DNA from: Dysgonomonas gadei ATCC BAA-286
GTDB lineage: Bacteria > Bacteroidota > Bacteroidia > Bacteroidales > Dysgonomonadaceae
Assembly: GCF_000213555.1 (NCBI RefSeq)
Contig: NZ_GL891988.1
Coordinates: 116,983 to 180,982, forward strand
Reading direction: 5' to 3'
DNA: 64,000 bases
Position 1 is the stretch's first letter. The number at the start of each line of letters is the position of its first letter. The notes beneath the pieces were generated by a model. The model did not search any database, had not been told where the DNA came from, and saw only the letters and a list, made by a program, of their open reading frames with translations. A program made the position numbers and the translations under genes. Below are positions 8,793-17,602 of this stretch, one piece after another.

Positions 8793-10085
8793 ATGAAAAA
8801 ATATTTATATTTATTGCTGCTTTTTTTCAGTGAGTTATGTCTTTTTGCCCAAGAGGATAAATCAATAAAATTGACAGTTGGGGAGGTTGAGTCATTATTC
8901 CTGTCCAACAATCTTCAACTGATCGCAACCCGTTTCGATGTCGATATTGCAGATGCCGCTATAGCACAGGCAAAATTGTGGGACAATCCCAATTTATCTG
9001 TCAGTGACGTAAATTTATGGTCTACCAGATCGCAACGGGATGGAGAAAGTGAAGTTATCCCCCCGTTGTTCGGATCGTTTGCAAAAAATACGGAATTCAG
9101 CATCGAACTCAGCCAATTGATTCAAACGGCAAATAAAAGATGGAAACTCGTTAATAGAGAAAAGGTTTCGAAGGAAATAGCATTGCAGGAATTTGAAGAG
9201 GTATTGCGGGGACTTAAAGTCGAACTGCGCAACTCTGTTTACGAAATACAATATTCGCAAGCGTATCTGGCTATATTGACAAATCAGCGGGAATCATTAT
9301 CCCGGCTTATCGAATCGCATAAGAAGCAGGTGTCCCAGGGAAATATTGCTAAAAACGAATTACTCCGGCTACAGTCTTCCTTCCTTGAACTGGAGAATGA
9401 AATAAACGAAGTCCTGTCTGACCTGAACGAACAGCAAAAAACACTTAAAGTATTATTGAATGTAGATCCGTTTACAAATCTTGAGATAGAAGAGGATGGG
9501 ATTCCTCAAAAAAGCCCCGATTCTATTTTGTTAGCCCGCTTAATGGAATTAGCCGAAGAATCGCGCCCCGATATGAAATTGTACAAGCTGCAAACACAAT
9601 ACCACGAAAAATCACTTGCCTACGAAAAATCGTTAAGAGTGCCCGATTTGACAATCAGTGCGAACTATGACCGGTATGGCGGAGTCTGGAAGGATTTTAT
9701 AGGTTTTGGTGTCAGTGTAGACCTGCCTTTCTTCAACCGTAATCAGGGGAATATCAGGGCTGCGCGTATAAGTAGGGACCAAAGCCTGTATCTGGCCCGG
9801 CAACAACAGAATGTTATACAGCACGAAGTCGCTGCATCCTACAACAACTATGTTTATACTTATGCCTTCTATAAAAAGATAAACGATGACAGTCTGCTCC
9901 CTGAACTGGACAATATGCTCGATACATACACAAAGAACTTGCAGAACCGAAATATTAATATGCTCGAATATATAGACTTTATGGATGCATACAGAGCGAA
10001 TAAGCAAACGGTGCTTACAGCCAGGAAAAAAGTAAGTATACAGTTTGAGGAACTACAATATACCGTTGGTACAGAAATAAGATAA
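8793..10085 (+). CDS. TolC family outer-membrane efflux channel (CzcC/CusC-like)
   Basis: Outer-membrane and periplasmic channel component of the tripartite efflux pump encoded by this operon. The 430-residue protein has a signal peptide (MKKYLYLLLLFF..., cleavage after LFAQ), two repeats rich in long helices, and typical OEP strand segments (e.g. VPDLTISANYDRYGG and VSVDLPFFNRNQGNIRAA). The frame opens at 8739, but the ATG at 8793 begins directly with the signal peptide. It is followed after 4 bases by the adaptor gene. Metal ions are the likely substrate because the pump is of the heavy-metal RND type. Confidence 0.9.
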   Translation: MKKYLYLLLLFFSELCLFAQEDKSIKLTVGEVESLFLSNNLQLIATRFDVDIADAAIAQAKLWDNPNLSVSDVNLWSTRSQRDGESEVIPPLFGSFAKNTEFSIELSQLIQTANKRWKLVNREKVSKEIALQEFEEVLRGLKVELRNSVYEIQYSQAYLAILTNQRESLSRLIESHKKQVSQGNIAKNELLRLQSSFLELENEINEVLSDLNEQQKTLKVLLNVDPFTNLEIEEDGIPQKSPDSILLARLMELAEESRPDMKLYKLQTQYHEKSLAYEKSLRVPDLTISANYDRYGGVWKDFIGFGVSVDLPFFNRNQGNIRAARISRDQSLYLARQQQNVIQHEVAASYNNYVYTYAFYKKINDDSLLPELDNMLDTYTKNLQNRNINMLEYIDFMDAYRANKQTVLTARKKVSIQFEELQYTVGTEIR

Positions 10086-10089
10086 AACT

Positions 10090-11178
10090 ATGATAAAGAA
10101 GCAAATTAAGAAAGGACTGGGGATATTTTGTATCGTCTTACTATTCTCTTGTTCAGGGAAAACCGAAAGCGCGACAACCCCGGATAAGATAAATAAGGCC
10201 TTTTTACAAAACGTAAGAACAGTAAGGGCCGGACTGGATAATCAGAACGAAGAACTGGTATTAACCGGAAAGGTAGAATATAATCCTGATAAAGTGATCA
10301 ACTATGTATCGCTCGTGAATGGAATCGCAGACCGTACCTATTTTTCACTGGGTGATAAAGTACAGAGAGGACAGACACTGTTAGATATAAGAAGTTCCGA
10401 CCTCAGTTCGTTACAGTCAGAATCCATAGTTTCGGAATCGGATGTGAAAATAGCCCAACGGGAACTCCAGACAGCCCAGTCGCTGTATGATGACAACATG
10501 CTGTCGGAAAAAGAATTACTGGAAGCGCAGGCACGGCTGAAACAGGCGCAGGCGGCGTACAACAAAAGCCAGAGTGATATCGCCGTACATGGCATAAATA
10601 AAGGAAATGGTACTTTTTCTATTAAGGCGCCGATGACCGGCTATATAGTAAATAAGAATGTATCCTCGGGCAGTACGGTGTCGACCGACAGCGAACCTTT
10701 GTTTACGGTAGCCGATCTCGGCACGGTATGGATAACGGCTAATGTATATGCCAGCAACCTCCTTTTTGTGAAAGAAGGGATGGAGGTAGCTATAACTACT
10801 CTTTCTTATCCGGGAGAGGTATTCTCCGGGAAGATAAATCAATTATCGCAGGTTTTTGACCCGGAAGAGAAAGTTCTGAAGGCAAGGATTATTATGCCTA
10901 ATAAAGACATGAAGTTCAAACCTGAAATGTCGGTTGTAATTAAATTGAAAAATGAGGCGCATGAGCAGTTTGTGTCTGTACCCTCCGATGCTCTGGTTTT
11001 TGATGACGACCGCTACTTTGTGGTAGTGGAAGAGTCCCCGGATAGTTTTAAGATAAGAGAAGTAAACCTTCGCGGTCACAATAACAAGACAACATACATT
11101 GCATCCGGATTATCGGAAGGCGAGAATGTTGTCGTGAAAAATCAACTGCTGATATATTCAGGCCTTAAAGAGAATTAA
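10090..11178 (+). CDS. RND efflux periplasmic adaptor subunit, lipoprotein (CzcB/CusB-like)
   Basis: Membrane fusion protein linking the inner-membrane pump to the outer channel. The N-terminus carries a lipobox ending in LLFSC (Cys21), so it should be lipid-anchored. Domains follow the family order: a barrel-sandwich half motif around GDKVQRGQTLLDIRS, a coiled-coil hairpin (about residues 110-165, rich in Gln, Glu and Ala), the second half motif KAPMTGYIVNKNVSSGSTV, then beta-barrel and membrane-proximal domains. 362 residues is normal. The gene starts 4 bases after the channel gene and ends 3 bases before the pump gene. No His- or Met-rich metal site is obvious. Confidence 0.9.
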   Translation: MIKKQIKKGLGIFCIVLLFSCSGKTESATTPDKINKAFLQNVRTVRAGLDNQNEELVLTGKVEYNPDKVINYVSLVNGIADRTYFSLGDKVQRGQTLLDIRSSDLSSLQSESIVSESDVKIAQRELQTAQSLYDDNMLSEKELLEAQARLKQAQAAYNKSQSDIAVHGINKGNGTFSIKAPMTGYIVNKNVSSGSTVSTDSEPLFTVADLGTVWITANVYASNLLFVKEGMEVAITTLSYPGEVFSGKINQLSQVFDPEEKVLKARIIMPNKDMKFKPEMSVVIKLKNEAHEQFVSVPSDALVFDDDRYFVVVEESPDSFKIREVNLRGHNNKTTYIASGLSEGENVVVKNQLLIYSGLKEN

Positions 11179-11181
11179 ATC

Positions 11182-14100
11182 ATGCATAAGTTTGTAGAAA
11201 ATATCATAGCATTTGCGCTTCGCAATCATATACTCATACTTTTCTTAACTACACTTTTATTTGTCGCGGGCATCGTTTGTTATATACATACCCCTATAGA
11301 AGCGTACCCAGATGTAACAAACACCCGCGTACGGATAATTACGCAATGGCCGGGAAGAAGCGCAGAAGAAGTAGAGAAGTTCGTAACCCTTCCTATTATG
11401 AAGGAAATGAACACCATTCCGCGTAAAACGGATGTACGCTCCACATCTTTATTCGGGTTGTCGGTAGTCACTGTTATTTTCGAAGACGGGGTGGATGATT
11501 TCTTTGCCCAGCAGTATTCATCCAACAGGATGCAGGATCTGGATCTGCCGGAGGGGACAGACCCTTCGATAGAACCGCCATCCGGTGCAACGGGTGAAAT
11601 ATACAGGTATGTGCTAAAAAGCGACCTGCCTATCCGGGAGGTAGCTGCCATAAACGAGTGGATAGTGGAGCGGGAGTTGCTCTCTGTGCCCGGAGTAGCC
11701 AGTATAGCCAGTTTTGGCGGGGAAGAAAAGATGTTTGAGATAAAGGTAAATCCGGCAGAGCTGAATAATTATAATTTATCTCCCCTTGAGGTTTACGAAG
11801 CCGTGTCGAAGAGTAACATCAATGTCGGCGGAGACATTATTCAAAAAGGGAGTCAGGCTTATGTAGTCAGGGGGATCGGTTTGCTGGAGAGTGTGGAAGA
11901 TATTGAAAATATACTGATTGAGGTAAAGGGTGGGACTCCTATCCGGGTGAAGCAGGTGGCAACAGTAGATGTTTCCTCCAAGCCCAGACTCGGGCAGGTA
12001 GGTTTGGACGACGAAGATGATGTGGTGCAGGGTATTGTAATTATGCTCAGAGGGCAAAATCCAAGTGAAGTGATCGGGCATCTGAAAGAGAAGATTACCG
12101 AGTTGAATGACCGCATATTACCTGAAAATGTGAAGATAGAGCCTTTCCTCGACCGTACTACTTTAGTGGATTCTACAGTGCATACAGTTATGAGAAATTT
12201 GCTGGAAGGGATTATCTTAGTTTCCATAGTTGTATTTGTATTTCTTTTCAACTGGCGTACAACTGTAATTGTAGCCACTGTGATTCCGCTATCGTTTTTG
12301 TTTGCTATCATTGTGTTGCGGATACAGGGATTACCTGCTAACCTGATCTCGATGGGAGCGCTCGATTTTGGTTTATTGCTGGAGGGAACGCTCGTCATCG
12401 TAGAAATCATATTTGTAGCGATGGAGAAACGGTCGAAAGAGCTAGGGCAGCGCTTCACTAAAATATCGAAAAGCGGACTTATAAAGAAAAGCGCGGGGAG
12501 TGTGGCGTCCCACATCTTTTTTGCACAGGTTATCCTTGTAGTAGCATTATTCCCTATATTTTCATTTCAGAAAGTAGAAGGCAAGATGTTCTCTCCATTG
12601 GCTTTCACGCTCGGGTATGCTCTATTGGGCTCTTTGATTCTTTCGCTTACTTATGTGCCGGTCATGTGTAAGATATTATTGAATAAACCGGTTGAGGAGA
12701 AAACGAATTTTATCAGCAGGTTTTTCACATCTGCCTTACATAAAGTCTATTTGTTCAGTTCCCGGTACCGTAAAGGCGCAATTATAACTTTCTGCCTGCT
12801 GTTAACTGTTTGTGTCGTTCGCATGTGTTTTTGGGGTACTGAGTTTATACCCAGTATGAATGAAGGAGCAATTTATATCCGTGCAACATTGCCAAATAGT
12901 GTAAATCTTGACGAATCGGTGCGGACCACCAAAGAAATGAAGCAAAAACTCCGCCGGTTCGATGAAATAGAATTTATCTTGTCGCAGACCGGCCGGCCTA
13001 ACGACGGAACAGATGCCACAGGTTTTTTTAATATAGAATTCCATGCGCAACTTAAACCAGAAAAAGAATGGAAGAGAAAAATCAAAAAGGATGAGCTGTT
13101 AGCCGAGATCAAGGATTCACTCGATATATATCCGGGTATTATACTCGCATTCAGTCAGCCTATTCAGGACAATGTAGAAGAATATGTGGCCGGAGTGAAA
13201 AGTTCTCTGGTGATTAAAATATTCGGTTCCGACCTTTCCCAGATGGAAGGTCTGGCCGACCAGACTGCCGCTGCCATAAAGAATGTGAGGGGAGTGGAGG
13301 ATGTAAATGTTTTCAGGAGTGTAGGATTACCTGAGTTACAGATAAAGCTGGAAGAGTCGCGAATGGCCCGTTATGCGGTATCTATGGCTGATGCGCAGGC
13401 CGTAGTGGAAATGGCTATCGGGGGGAAAGCCGCCACAACGTTTTATGAGGGCGAGCGTACATTTGATGTCCAGATACGTTTTCAGAAAGAGTACAGGGAC
13501 AATGAAGATAAAATAGGAAATATTCTGATCCCGACAATGGAAGGCAAGTATGTTCCGTTAAAAGAGATAGCCGATATCCGGTTTATTACAGGCCCGACGT
13601 TTATCTATCGTGAAGGCAGCAGCCGGTATGTGGGCATCGGATTCAGTATACGTGACCGTGATTTAGGGTCTACCATTGCCGAAGCTCAGAAAAAAGTGAG
13701 TGAAAGTGTAATGCTTAAGACTGAAAACAAAATGGTCTGGGCCGGAGAATTTGAAAGCCAGCAACGGGCTACGGCAAGGTTGGCGGTTATCATTCCTGCG
13801 GTGTTGCTTCTTATCCTTTTCTTGCTCTACCTTAACTTTGGGACGGTCAAGGATACGCTTATCGCAGCAAGCGCCATTCCTTACGCCTTTATCGGAGGAT
13901 TTATTTCTTTGTGGGTTACAGGTACGGTATTCGGTATATCGGCAGGGATAGGGTTTATCATTCTGTTTGGTATTACGGCTATAGATAGTATATTATTGAT
14001 CACCCTGATGAAAGCCCGTATGCAGCGTACCCGGAACCTACGGCTGGCAATCGACGATGCTGTGAAAAGCCGTATCAGGCCTGTACTGATGATTGCATTG

Positions 14101-14280
14101 ATGGGTTCGATGGGATTATTCCCTGCGGCTTTGTCACAGGGTATGGGCTCGGAGATTCAAAGACCGTTGGCAATAATGATAGTAGGAGGGATTCTTATTT
14201 GTATGATTTTATCCTTTACAGTTCTGCCACAGGTGTTCTATTTCGCATACAGGAGAGATAAGCGGCTAAAGGATAAATAA
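11182..14280 (+). CDS. CzcA/CusA family RND efflux pump, inner-membrane subunit
   Basis: A 1032-residue proton-driven pump with the RND layout: TM1 at residues 14-34, a large periplasmic loop, six TM segments (about 335-500), a second loop and the last five TM segments (about 850-1025). The N-terminal IEAYPDVTNTRVRI and WPGRSAEEVEKFV segments are diagnostic of the heavy-metal efflux branch. In TM4 the usual DFGxxVDGAVVxVEN reads DFGLLLEGTLVIVEI (Asp395, Glu401): the second acidic residue of the proton relay is Glu rather than Asp and the final Asn is replaced. Export of divalent or monovalent metal cations is likely, but metal specificity cannot be read from the sequence. Third gene of the efflux operon; a hairpin terminator follows about 100 bases later. 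Confidence 0.93.
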   Translation: MHKFVENIIAFALRNHILILFLTTLLFVAGIVCYIHTPIEAYPDVTNTRVRIITQWPGRSAEEVEKFVTLPIMKEMNTIPRKTDVRSTSLFGLSVVTVIFEDGVDDFFAQQYSSNRMQDLDLPEGTDPSIEPPSGATGEIYRYVLKSDLPIREVAAINEWIVERELLSVPGVASIASFGGEEKMFEIKVNPAELNNYNLSPLEVYEAVSKSNINVGGDIIQKGSQAYVVRGIGLLESVEDIENILIEVKGGTPIRVKQVATVDVSSKPRLGQVGLDDEDDVVQGIVIMLRGQNPSEVIGHLKEKITELNDRILPENVKIEPFLDRTTLVDSTVHTVMRNLLEGIILVSIVVFVFLFNWRTTVIVATVIPLSFLFAIIVLRIQGLPANLISMGALDFGLLLEGTLVIVEIIFVAMEKRSKELGQRFTKISKSGLIKKSAGSVASHIFFAQVILVVALFPIFSFQKVEGKMFSPLAFTLGYALLGSLILSLTYVPVMCKILLNKPVEEKTNFISRFFTSALHKVYLFSSRYRKGAIITFCLLLTVCVVRMCFWGTEFIPSMNEGAIYIRATLPNSVNLDESVRTTKEMKQKLRRFDEIEFILSQTGRPNDGTDATGFFNIEFHAQLKPEKEWKRKIKKDELLAEIKDSLDIYPGIILAFSQPIQDNVEEYVAGVKSSLVIKIFGSDLSQMEGLADQTAAAIKNVRGVEDVNVFRSVGLPELQIKLEESRMARYAVSMADAQAVVEMAIGGKAATTFYEGERTFDVQIRFQKEYRDNEDKIGNILIPTMEGKYVPLKEIADIRFITGPTFIYREGSSRYVGIGFSIRDRDLGSTIAEAQKKVSESVMLKTENKMVWAGEFESQQRATARLAVIIPAVLLLILFLLYLNFGTVKDTLIAASAIPYAFIGGFISLWVTGTVFGISAGIGFIILFGITAIDSILLITLMKARMQRTRNLRLAIDDAVKSRIRPVLMIALMGSMGLFPAALSQGMGSEIQRPLAIMIVGGILICMILSFTVLPQVFYFAYRRDKRLKDK

Positions 14281-14880
14281 TGAACGTGAATAATGTCCGG
14301 AATCTTTATCTATATATAAAGTTCTTTGAAAATATAGTGTGTTAAGTTTTTTAGTGTTTTAATAAGGTTTGAGACGAAAAAGGTAACAACAAAAAGGTGA
14401 CATAATGTGTTACTTTTGTTACCTTTTTTTAGTTGTAACTAATCGTGCCCTATCCTGTTCTCGAAAGAGAAAAAAGAAGCAATGAAAAAAGTATGTAAAG
14501 CCTGTTACTTTTGTTACCTTTTATATAGTGTTCTTGGTGTAAATCTTTGTGTCCCTTGTGGTAAATAGTTTTAACCACCAAATACACAAAGGGCACAAAG
14601 GCTAAAAAGACTGTTACCTTTGTTACCTTTTTGAAATAGTAACTTCGGGTAATTACGGATTACTAAACTAAATAGCTAACGGCTAAAAGCTATCAGCTAA
14701 TAGCTGAAATATGTGTAACCTTTGTTACCTTTTAACAAGTAGTAAGTATTGAGTAATAAGTTGAAAGTAATATGAGATACGAGTAGACAAGACACGAGAT
14801 ACAAGTTGTTAACTGATAACTGATGACTGTTAACTGTTTACTACTTACCGGTCCGGATACAATAAGTAAGATATATCCGG
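14281..14880. repeat. Intergenic repeat island 1 (modular repeats, no gene)
   Basis: About 600 bases without a credible gene, filled with modules that recur at 36405-37000 and 54728-55200. In order: a TTTATCTATATATAA block just after the pump stop, CTTTGAAA, four copies of a double GTTAC(C/T)TTT motif (14409-14428, 14504-14522, 14613-14631, 14715-14733), an imperfect inverted repeat of TTTGTGTCCC/GGGCACAAA type (about 14541-14600), AGCTAAC/AGCTATCAGCTAATAGCT runs (14672-14705), AACAAGTAGTAAGT (14734-14747), a GAGATACGAGTAGACAAG block (14773-14790), and TTAACTGATAACTG-type runs (14809-14842). Near the trpS promoter, CCGGATA (14853-14859) pairs with TATCCGG (14874-14880). Confidence 0.8.
14377..14430 (+). 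terminator. Probable intrinsic terminator of the RND operon
   Basis: AAAAAGGTAACAA (14377-14389) pairs perfectly with TTGTTACCTTTTT (14416-14428), 13 pairs with a 26-base loop, and the arm runs into seven T (14424-14430). The stem is built from the island's GTTACCTTT repeat in inverted orientation. Confidence 0.6.
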
Positions 14881-14898
14881 CATTTTGCAGATTTTGAC

Positions 14899-14906
14899 TA
14901 TCTTTG
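14899..14906 (+). promoter_or_regulatory. -7 box for trpS
   Basis: TATCTTTG, a full TAnnTTTG match, lies 27 bases before the trpS ATG. No good -33 element is seen at the usual spacing. Confidence 0.6.
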
Positions 14907-14933
14907 CATATCAAAAACAGAATATAAACACAT

Positions 14934-15923
14934 ATGGAAACAGTTTTAAGCGGTATCCGCTCTACAGGGAATCTGCATCTTGGAAATTACTTCGGTGCAC
15001 TGAGAAATTTTACAAGAATGCAGCATGAAAACAAATGCTTCTTTTTCATAGCAGATTATCATTCGCTGACCACACATCCCGATCCTAAGATATTGCACGG
15101 CAATGTAAAGGGTGTATTGACAGAATATCTTGCAGCCGGTATAGACCCCGAAATATCGACTATATATATACAGAGCGATGTAACCGAAGTGTGTGAATTG
15201 TACTTGCTTTTGAATATGCACGCGTATCTGGGCGAACTGTCCAAAACCGTTTCGTTCAAGGAAAAGGCAAGAAAACATCAGGATAATGTAAATGCAGGGC
15301 TATTGACTTATCCAACCCTCATGGCTGCCGATATATTACTGCACAATGCTGATAAAGTGCCTGTAGGTAAGGACCAGGAACAGCATCTGGAGATGACCCG
15401 TAAGTTTGCCCGTCGTTTCAATAACCTTTATGGCGTGGAATACTTCAAAGAGCCCGTAGCTTATAACTTCGGACAGGAACTGATAAAAATACCGGGTTTG
15501 GATGGCAGTGGCAAGATGGGGAAATCGGAAGGCAACTGTATCTATCTGGACGAGGACCCGAAAAGTATAGAGAAAAAAGTAAAACGTGCCCTGACCGATG
15601 AAGGCCCTAAAGCTCCGAACTCCGAAAAGCCGGAATATATAGAAAACCTGTTTACAATATTGAAAGTAGTTTCTACAGAAGATGTTGTTCAGCATTTCGA
15701 AGACAAGTGGAATACTTGCGAGATACGTTACGGAGACTTGAAAAAACAGCTGGCCGAAGACATCATAAAGGTCACGACTCCTATACGTGAACGTATTATC
15801 GATATTAAGAACGATGACGCGTATTTGCATAAAGTTGCCACCGAAGGAGCTGAGAAAGCACGTGAGAGCGCACGCAAAACGATAAACGAGGTAAGGGAAA
15901 TAATGGGGATACATAAGTTCTGA
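14934..15923 (+). CDS. trpS: Tryptophanyl-tRNA synthetase
   Basis: A class I aminoacyl-tRNA synthetase that charges tRNA-Trp. The HIGH-type motif appears as TGNLHLGNYFGA near residue 15 and the KMSKS-type loop as GKMGKSEGN near residue 193; GKDQEQHLEMTR is the family's ATP/tRNA-binding segment. 329 residues is the normal bacterial length. It stands alone between a repeat island and an intrinsic terminator, with its own -7 box. Cytoplasmic. Confidence 0.97.
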   Translation: METVLSGIRSTGNLHLGNYFGALRNFTRMQHENKCFFFIADYHSLTTHPDPKILHGNVKGVLTEYLAAGIDPEISTIYIQSDVTEVCELYLLLNMHAYLGELSKTVSFKEKARKHQDNVNAGLLTYPTLMAADILLHNADKVPVGKDQEQHLEMTRKFARRFNNLYGVEYFKEPVAYNFGQELIKIPGLDGSGKMGKSEGNCIYLDEDPKSIEKKVKRALTDEGPKAPNSEKPEYIENLFTILKVVSTEDVVQHFEDKWNTCEIRYGDLKKQLAEDIIKVTTPIRERIIDIKNDDAYLHKVATEGAEKARESARKTINEVREIMGIHKF

Positions 15924-15970
15924 TTATCGGGACTTCCCTCCAATATACTCTGTGCCTCTAAGCATACAGA

Positions 15971-16017
15971 AATCGGTATATATTTAAGATTTCCTTATAT
16001 AATATACCGATTTTTTT
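15971..16017 (+). terminator. Intrinsic terminator of trpS
   Basis: AATCGGTATAT (15971-15981) pairs with ATATACCGATT (16002-16012), 11 perfect pairs, followed by T up to 16017. Confidence 0.85.
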
Positions 16018-16093
16018 CATTACGTTTGTATATATAAAAATGCTAAGTAGATTATAAACAAATCTTTATAAACACATCTGATCAATCTCATAT

Positions 16094-17446
16094 ATGGATA
16101 ACAACGAGAAATATGACTTGCTGGCTGAAGGCGAAACAGGGCTGGCTTCCGGAATGGGTATTTATCCCCGTAGCAAAAGCTTTAAGTTCGATGCTGCACA
16201 GATAGAAAAATCACTTTCTTCTCGAAAAGATTTCAAACTTATTTCTTTTAATAAGGCTGAAGTCGATATAGAGTTTTCAATTATGAGTTTTGCGGCAGAG
16301 ATTGAATATCAGGAGACTGTGTTTAATGTGGACTTATATGTCTGTGAAGCCAAAAATATAAACCTTGGCGACTACGGTTTCGCAAATTCGATAGATGAAG
16401 AATCCCTGCAAATCGCAATGGAGCAGGAACATTACCTCGAAACATCCATGTACTTCGAGTTGGAGCCTCTGACTTCATTTCATTTGCAATTGAAAATAAT
16501 GGATGCTATTGTCCCTGAAGCAAGCCTTGTAGTTGACTTCATGTCTTACAGGTTGTTGTCTGCCAAATGGCTGAGCATGACCGCTAAATCACCGACACCT
16601 CCTTCTCCCGATTATCTTTATACATTGCATTGTGTATATGACGAGAATGGGGAGAATGGTAATCGCAGATATTGGTTCCATACGCATGGGTTGCATCGCT
16701 GCGCATCTGTAGAACTGGAGATTCTTAATTTCAGTCAGGGAGCAGAGCAAATGAATACATTAATAAACATGACAGTAAAGAAATTTCTGTCGCATCCTGC
16801 AAAGGAGAAAGAACGGTTTACAATCGGTTATGACGGTATGGGAATCAACCTGTGCTGGCTCCGGTGGGAGGAAGCACTGAAAGATCTGCCCAAGGGTATA
16901 CTCGGTAGTGTGGCGGATCGGGACGAAGTAGATAATGTACATGCCGAGCCTTCGGGTATTCTCTTTGCTGTGGAAGATGGCAATATGGTTTCTCCCGAGA
17001 TATATGCGCCTACGTTGGCCGAAAATCCTATTTATTATATAACGAATGAGGAAACCGATAGAATGAGTGCGTTGGCTAAAGAGCGTTTTTCTGCATTCGA
17101 GAAAGTCTTCAGGAAGGAACATAAACAACCGGAGAAGAAATCGTTCCTCAAAAATATTTTCGGTTCGAAAAAAGAAGAGGAACAACCCGGATGGACTTTC
17201 CTTGTAAAGTTGGGGCTGACTGTAGATAATCCCGATTCGGGAAGTGAAAAAGAGCATCTGTGGTATGATGTCATATCTATAGAGAATGGAAAAATTGAAG
17301 GCAAGCTCCTCAATCAACCTTATTGGATATCGGGGCTGAACGAAGGAGATATAAAAACATATCCTTTCGACCTGCTTACCGACTGGATTATATATTCTCC
17401 GGACAATACATATACAAGTGATTCGATTTACCTGTTGGAAAACTGA
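16094..17446 (+). CDS. DUF4026/DUF2314-like cytoplasmic protein
   Basis: A 450-residue protein without signal peptide or membrane segments. The N-terminal two thirds resemble DUF4026 proteins (long alternating strands and helices, WFHTHGLHRC at about residues 194-203). After a basic linker of Lys, Glu and Gln residues (about 345-365), the C-terminal 80 residues look like a DUF2314-type domain, which typically has HxWxxV, G.L.N.P and DW.. positions; here HLWYDV, GKLLNQPYW and LTDWIIYS. The family's function is unknown; DUF2314-type domains occur in polymorphic toxin and immunity contexts, but no toxin gene is adjacent. It stands alone. The family call is from memory of patterns and needs a profile search. 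Confidence 0.55.
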   Translation: MDNNEKYDLLAEGETGLASGMGIYPRSKSFKFDAAQIEKSLSSRKDFKLISFNKAEVDIEFSIMSFAAEIEYQETVFNVDLYVCEAKNINLGDYGFANSIDEESLQIAMEQEHYLETSMYFELEPLTSFHLQLKIMDAIVPEASLVVDFMSYRLLSAKWLSMTAKSPTPPSPDYLYTLHCVYDENGENGNRRYWFHTHGLHRCASVELEILNFSQGAEQMNTLINMTVKKFLSHPAKEKERFTIGYDGMGINLCWLRWEEALKDLPKGILGSVADRDEVDNVHAEPSGILFAVEDGNMVSPEIYAPTLAENPIYYITNEETDRMSALAKERFSAFEKVFRKEHKQPEKKSFLKNIFGSKKEEEQPGWTFLVKLGLTVDNPDSGSEKEHLWYDVISIENGKIEGKLLNQPYWISGLNEGDIKTYPFDLLTDWIIYSPDNTYTSDSIYLLEN

Positions 17447-17602
17447 TATAAGGAAATTATGAAATCCGAATAACTTTATCTTTATATAAAATAAGAACGT
17501 TTTGAGTAGCGAGAGCAGAAGCGAAATTTATTTTGATTATGCCGAGTCACGAAAACAAATAATATAATTCAACCTTATCTTTACATAAGATCGAGAATAG
17601 AA

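Noticed and set aside
11859..12515. 218-codon minus-strand ORF inside the RND pump gene
   Set aside because: It is antisense to a well conserved pump domain; Ser/Thr/Ile-rich composition is what the complement of such genes gives.
14853..14880. CCGGATA/TATCCGG hairpin as a Trp-responsive attenuator or T-box of trpS
   Set aside because: It lies upstream of the -7 box, so it would not be in the trpS transcript; no T-box motif or Trp-codon leader is present.
14732..14914. 60-codon minus-strand ORF in repeat island 1
   Set aside because: It is made of translated repeat modules (TTAACTG and AGTAAT runs) and runs into the trpS promoter; no protein-like composition.
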